A program made the translations under genes and the position numbers. The notes beneath the pieces were generated by a model, which saw only the letters and a list, made by a program, of their open reading frames with translations, had not been told where the DNA came from and ran no database searches. A DNA stretch of 64,000 nucleotides from Actinopolymorpha rutila (GTDB lineage: Bacteria; Actinomycetota; Actinomycetes; Propionibacteriales; Actinopolymorphaceae), in contig NZ_JACBZH010000001.1 of NCBI RefSeq assembly GCF_013407855.1, positions 3,038,001-3,102,000 of the forward strand. Direction: 5' to 3'. Within the stretch, counting starts at the first letter, position 1; every line of letters begins with the position of its first letter. This document shows positions 62,739 through 64,000 of the stretch, piece by piece.

Positions 62739-63791
62739 TCAGGGGATGCGCGCGGTCCACTCGGGGGTGGCGAACTTCGTCGCCGCCAAGGCCGCCGCGG
62801 CGTGCTGCTCGCCTGTCGTCAAGGTGTCGTTGACAAGGCCGTAACGCCGGCGGAAGTGCCCGACCATCCTGTCGACGATCTCCTCCCGCGGCAGTCCGGT
62901 CTGGCGCCGCAGCGGGTCCACCCGCTTGCCCGCGCTGGTCGTGCCCTTGTCGGACAGCTTCTCCCGGCCGATCCGCAGGACCTCCAGCATCTTGTCGGCG
63001 TCGATGTCGTACGCCATCGTCACGTGGTGCAGGACCGCTCCGGTGGCCAGCCGCTTCTGCGCCGCGCCGCCGATCTTGCCGCCGTCGGAGGTGATGTCGT
63101 TCAGCGGTTGGTACCACGCACGTACGCCGAGGTCCTCGTTGAACGCACCGAGCACCCAGTCGTCGAGGTAGGCGTAGGAGTCGGCGAACGACATCCCGTC
63201 GATGAGCGACGTTGGGGCGTACAACGAGTACGTGATCGTGTTGCCCGGCTCGATGAACATCGCGCCGCCACCGCTGATCCGGCGGACCACCTCGATGCCG
63301 TGCCGGCGCGCGCCCTCGGCGTCGACCTCGTTGCGCAGCGACTGGAAGCTGCCGATCACCACGCAGGGCTTCGCCCACTCCCAGATCCGCAGCGTGGGCG
63401 GACGGCGCCCCGCGGCCACGTCCACGGCCAGCACCTCGTCGATCGCCATGTGCATGGCCGGGTCCTGTGGACCCTCGTGGACCAGGTGCCAGTCGTGGTC
63501 GTGCCACTCGGTGGCCCGGGCCAGAGCGCGGCGGCAGGCGATCGCCACCGCCTGGGCGGAGAAGCCGAGGAGTACGGCGTCCGGACCGAGCCCCGCGTCC
63601 ACGCGTTCGGTCAGCACCCGGGTGTCGGCGGTGGCCGGCAGCCCGGTCAGCGCGGCGTTGATCGCGTCCAGGGCCTCGTCGGGCTCGAGGAAGAAGTCAC
63701 CGCTGACCCGGACGTCCGCCAGCAGGCCGTCGGCGACGTCGAGGTCGACGACCACCAGCTTGCCGCCCGGCACCTTGTACTCACCGTGCAC
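62739..63791 (-). CDS. Lipoate-protein ligase family protein with N-terminal accessory domain
   Basis: A 350-residue protein. Residues 1-90 (YKVPGGKLVVVDLDV, VSGDFFLEPDEALDAINAAL) resemble the small accessory domain that is C-terminal in E. coli LplA or separate as LplB in archaea. Residues 110-340 are the BPL/LplA catalytic domain: DEVLAVDVAAGRRPPTLRIWEW, RRISGGGAMFIEPGNTITYS (lipoyl-AMP binding) and KIGGAAQKRLATGAVLHH with the catalytic Lys. It would activate lipoate or a related acid and attach it to a carrier domain, or transfer octanoyl groups. GTG at 63791 with AGGTGG upstream. The order of domains is reversed relative to LplA. Confidence 0.82.
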   Translation of the reverse strand: MHGEYKVPGGKLVVVDLDVADGLLADVRVSGDFFLEPDEALDAINAALTGLPATADTRVLTERVDAGLGPDAVLLGFSAQAVAIACRRALARATEWHDHDWHLVHEGPQDPAMHMAIDEVLAVDVAAGRRPPTLRIWEWAKPCVVIGSFQSLRNEVDAEGARRHGIEVVRRISGGGAMFIEPGNTITYSLYAPTSLIDGMSFADSYAYLDDWVLGAFNEDLGVRAWYQPLNDITSDGGKIGGAAQKRLATGAVLHHVTMAYDIDADKMLEVLRIGREKLSDKGTTSAGKRVDPLRRQTGLPREEIVDRMVGHFRRRYGLVNDTLTTGEQHAAAALAATKFATPEWTARIP

Positions 63792-63874
63792 TTCGCCACC
63801 TGCCTGTCCAGTTCGCGGTCGGCGCCACGACCGACGTGGTGTCAACGCCTGCGGACGCCGAGGTCCTTCCCGCC

Positions 63875-64000
<126 letters not shown>

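Overview
The window is very GC-rich DNA with dense, often translationally coupled genes, many GTG starts, Shine-Dalgarno sites of the GGAGG type and a probable leaderless uvrC start. Together with the block uvrC-rapZ-yvcK-whiA-gap-pgk-tpiA (whiA is an actinobacterial/Gram-positive marker), this indicates an actinobacterial chromosome. The many glycoside hydrolases and LacI/GntR regulators would fit a soil or plant-associated member of the Propionibacteriales (an Actinopolymorpha-like organism), but that is inference; no rRNA or tRNA is present to settle it.

Layout. (1) 1-9610: a surface-glycan cluster. It begins with the divergent first codons of a probable chain-length/BY-kinase gene. It then holds a glycosyltransferase and CapE-, CapF- and CapG-type enzymes for UDP-N-acetyl-L-fucosamine, plus a second set (membrane 4,6-dehydratase, DegT aminotransferase, GNAT acetyltransferase, small phosphoglycosyl transferase) that looks like a UDP-bacillosamine-type route feeding undecaprenyl phosphate. 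(2) 9760-18766: a DUF2267 protein, then a LacI-controlled glycan-degradation locus with GH127, a trehalase/GH63-like barrel enzyme and a GH2 enzyme. (3) 18784-24506: DinB-family protein, the giant helicase HrpA, a ComB-like phosphatase and a DUF3099 protein. (4) 24652-29848: a coupled pair of ABC exporter half-subunits, a small Cys/His protein, a MarR regulator and an ASCH protein. (5) 30034-34348: an autoregulated marR-MFS-yceI operon in which both the transporter tail and the YceI protein carry carboxypeptidase-regulatory-like beta domains. (6) 34541-39767: GH172, a GntR regulator, a UxaA-type sugar-acid dehydratase and a LarA homologue.

(7) 39887-50155: Rieske lipoprotein, then the conserved uvrC-rapZ-yvcK-whiA block and the glycolytic gap-pgk-tpiA block, which is followed by a domain-swapped RibD-like protein. 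(8) 50152-54207: a nucleoside-deoxyribosyltransferase-like protein, an ABC-2 permease with a lectin-like outer domain, and a two-component system with the kinase gene first. (9) 54277-61309: HIBADH-type dehydrogenase divergent from a GntR-SBP-permease-permease-CaiB-crotonase operon without its own ATPase. (10) 61522-64000: a secreted beta-repeat protein, a domain-swapped lipoate ligase and the 3' end of a phosphoglucomutase gene.

No phage, insertion sequence, CRISPR array or defence island was recognised. The observations most worth following are the transporter/YceI pair sharing an unusual domain, the crotonase lacking both catalytic glutamates beside a CoA-transferase and importer, the LarA/UxaA pair, two domain-order permutations (RibD and LplA), and a perfect 40-bp palindrome at 50691-50730.
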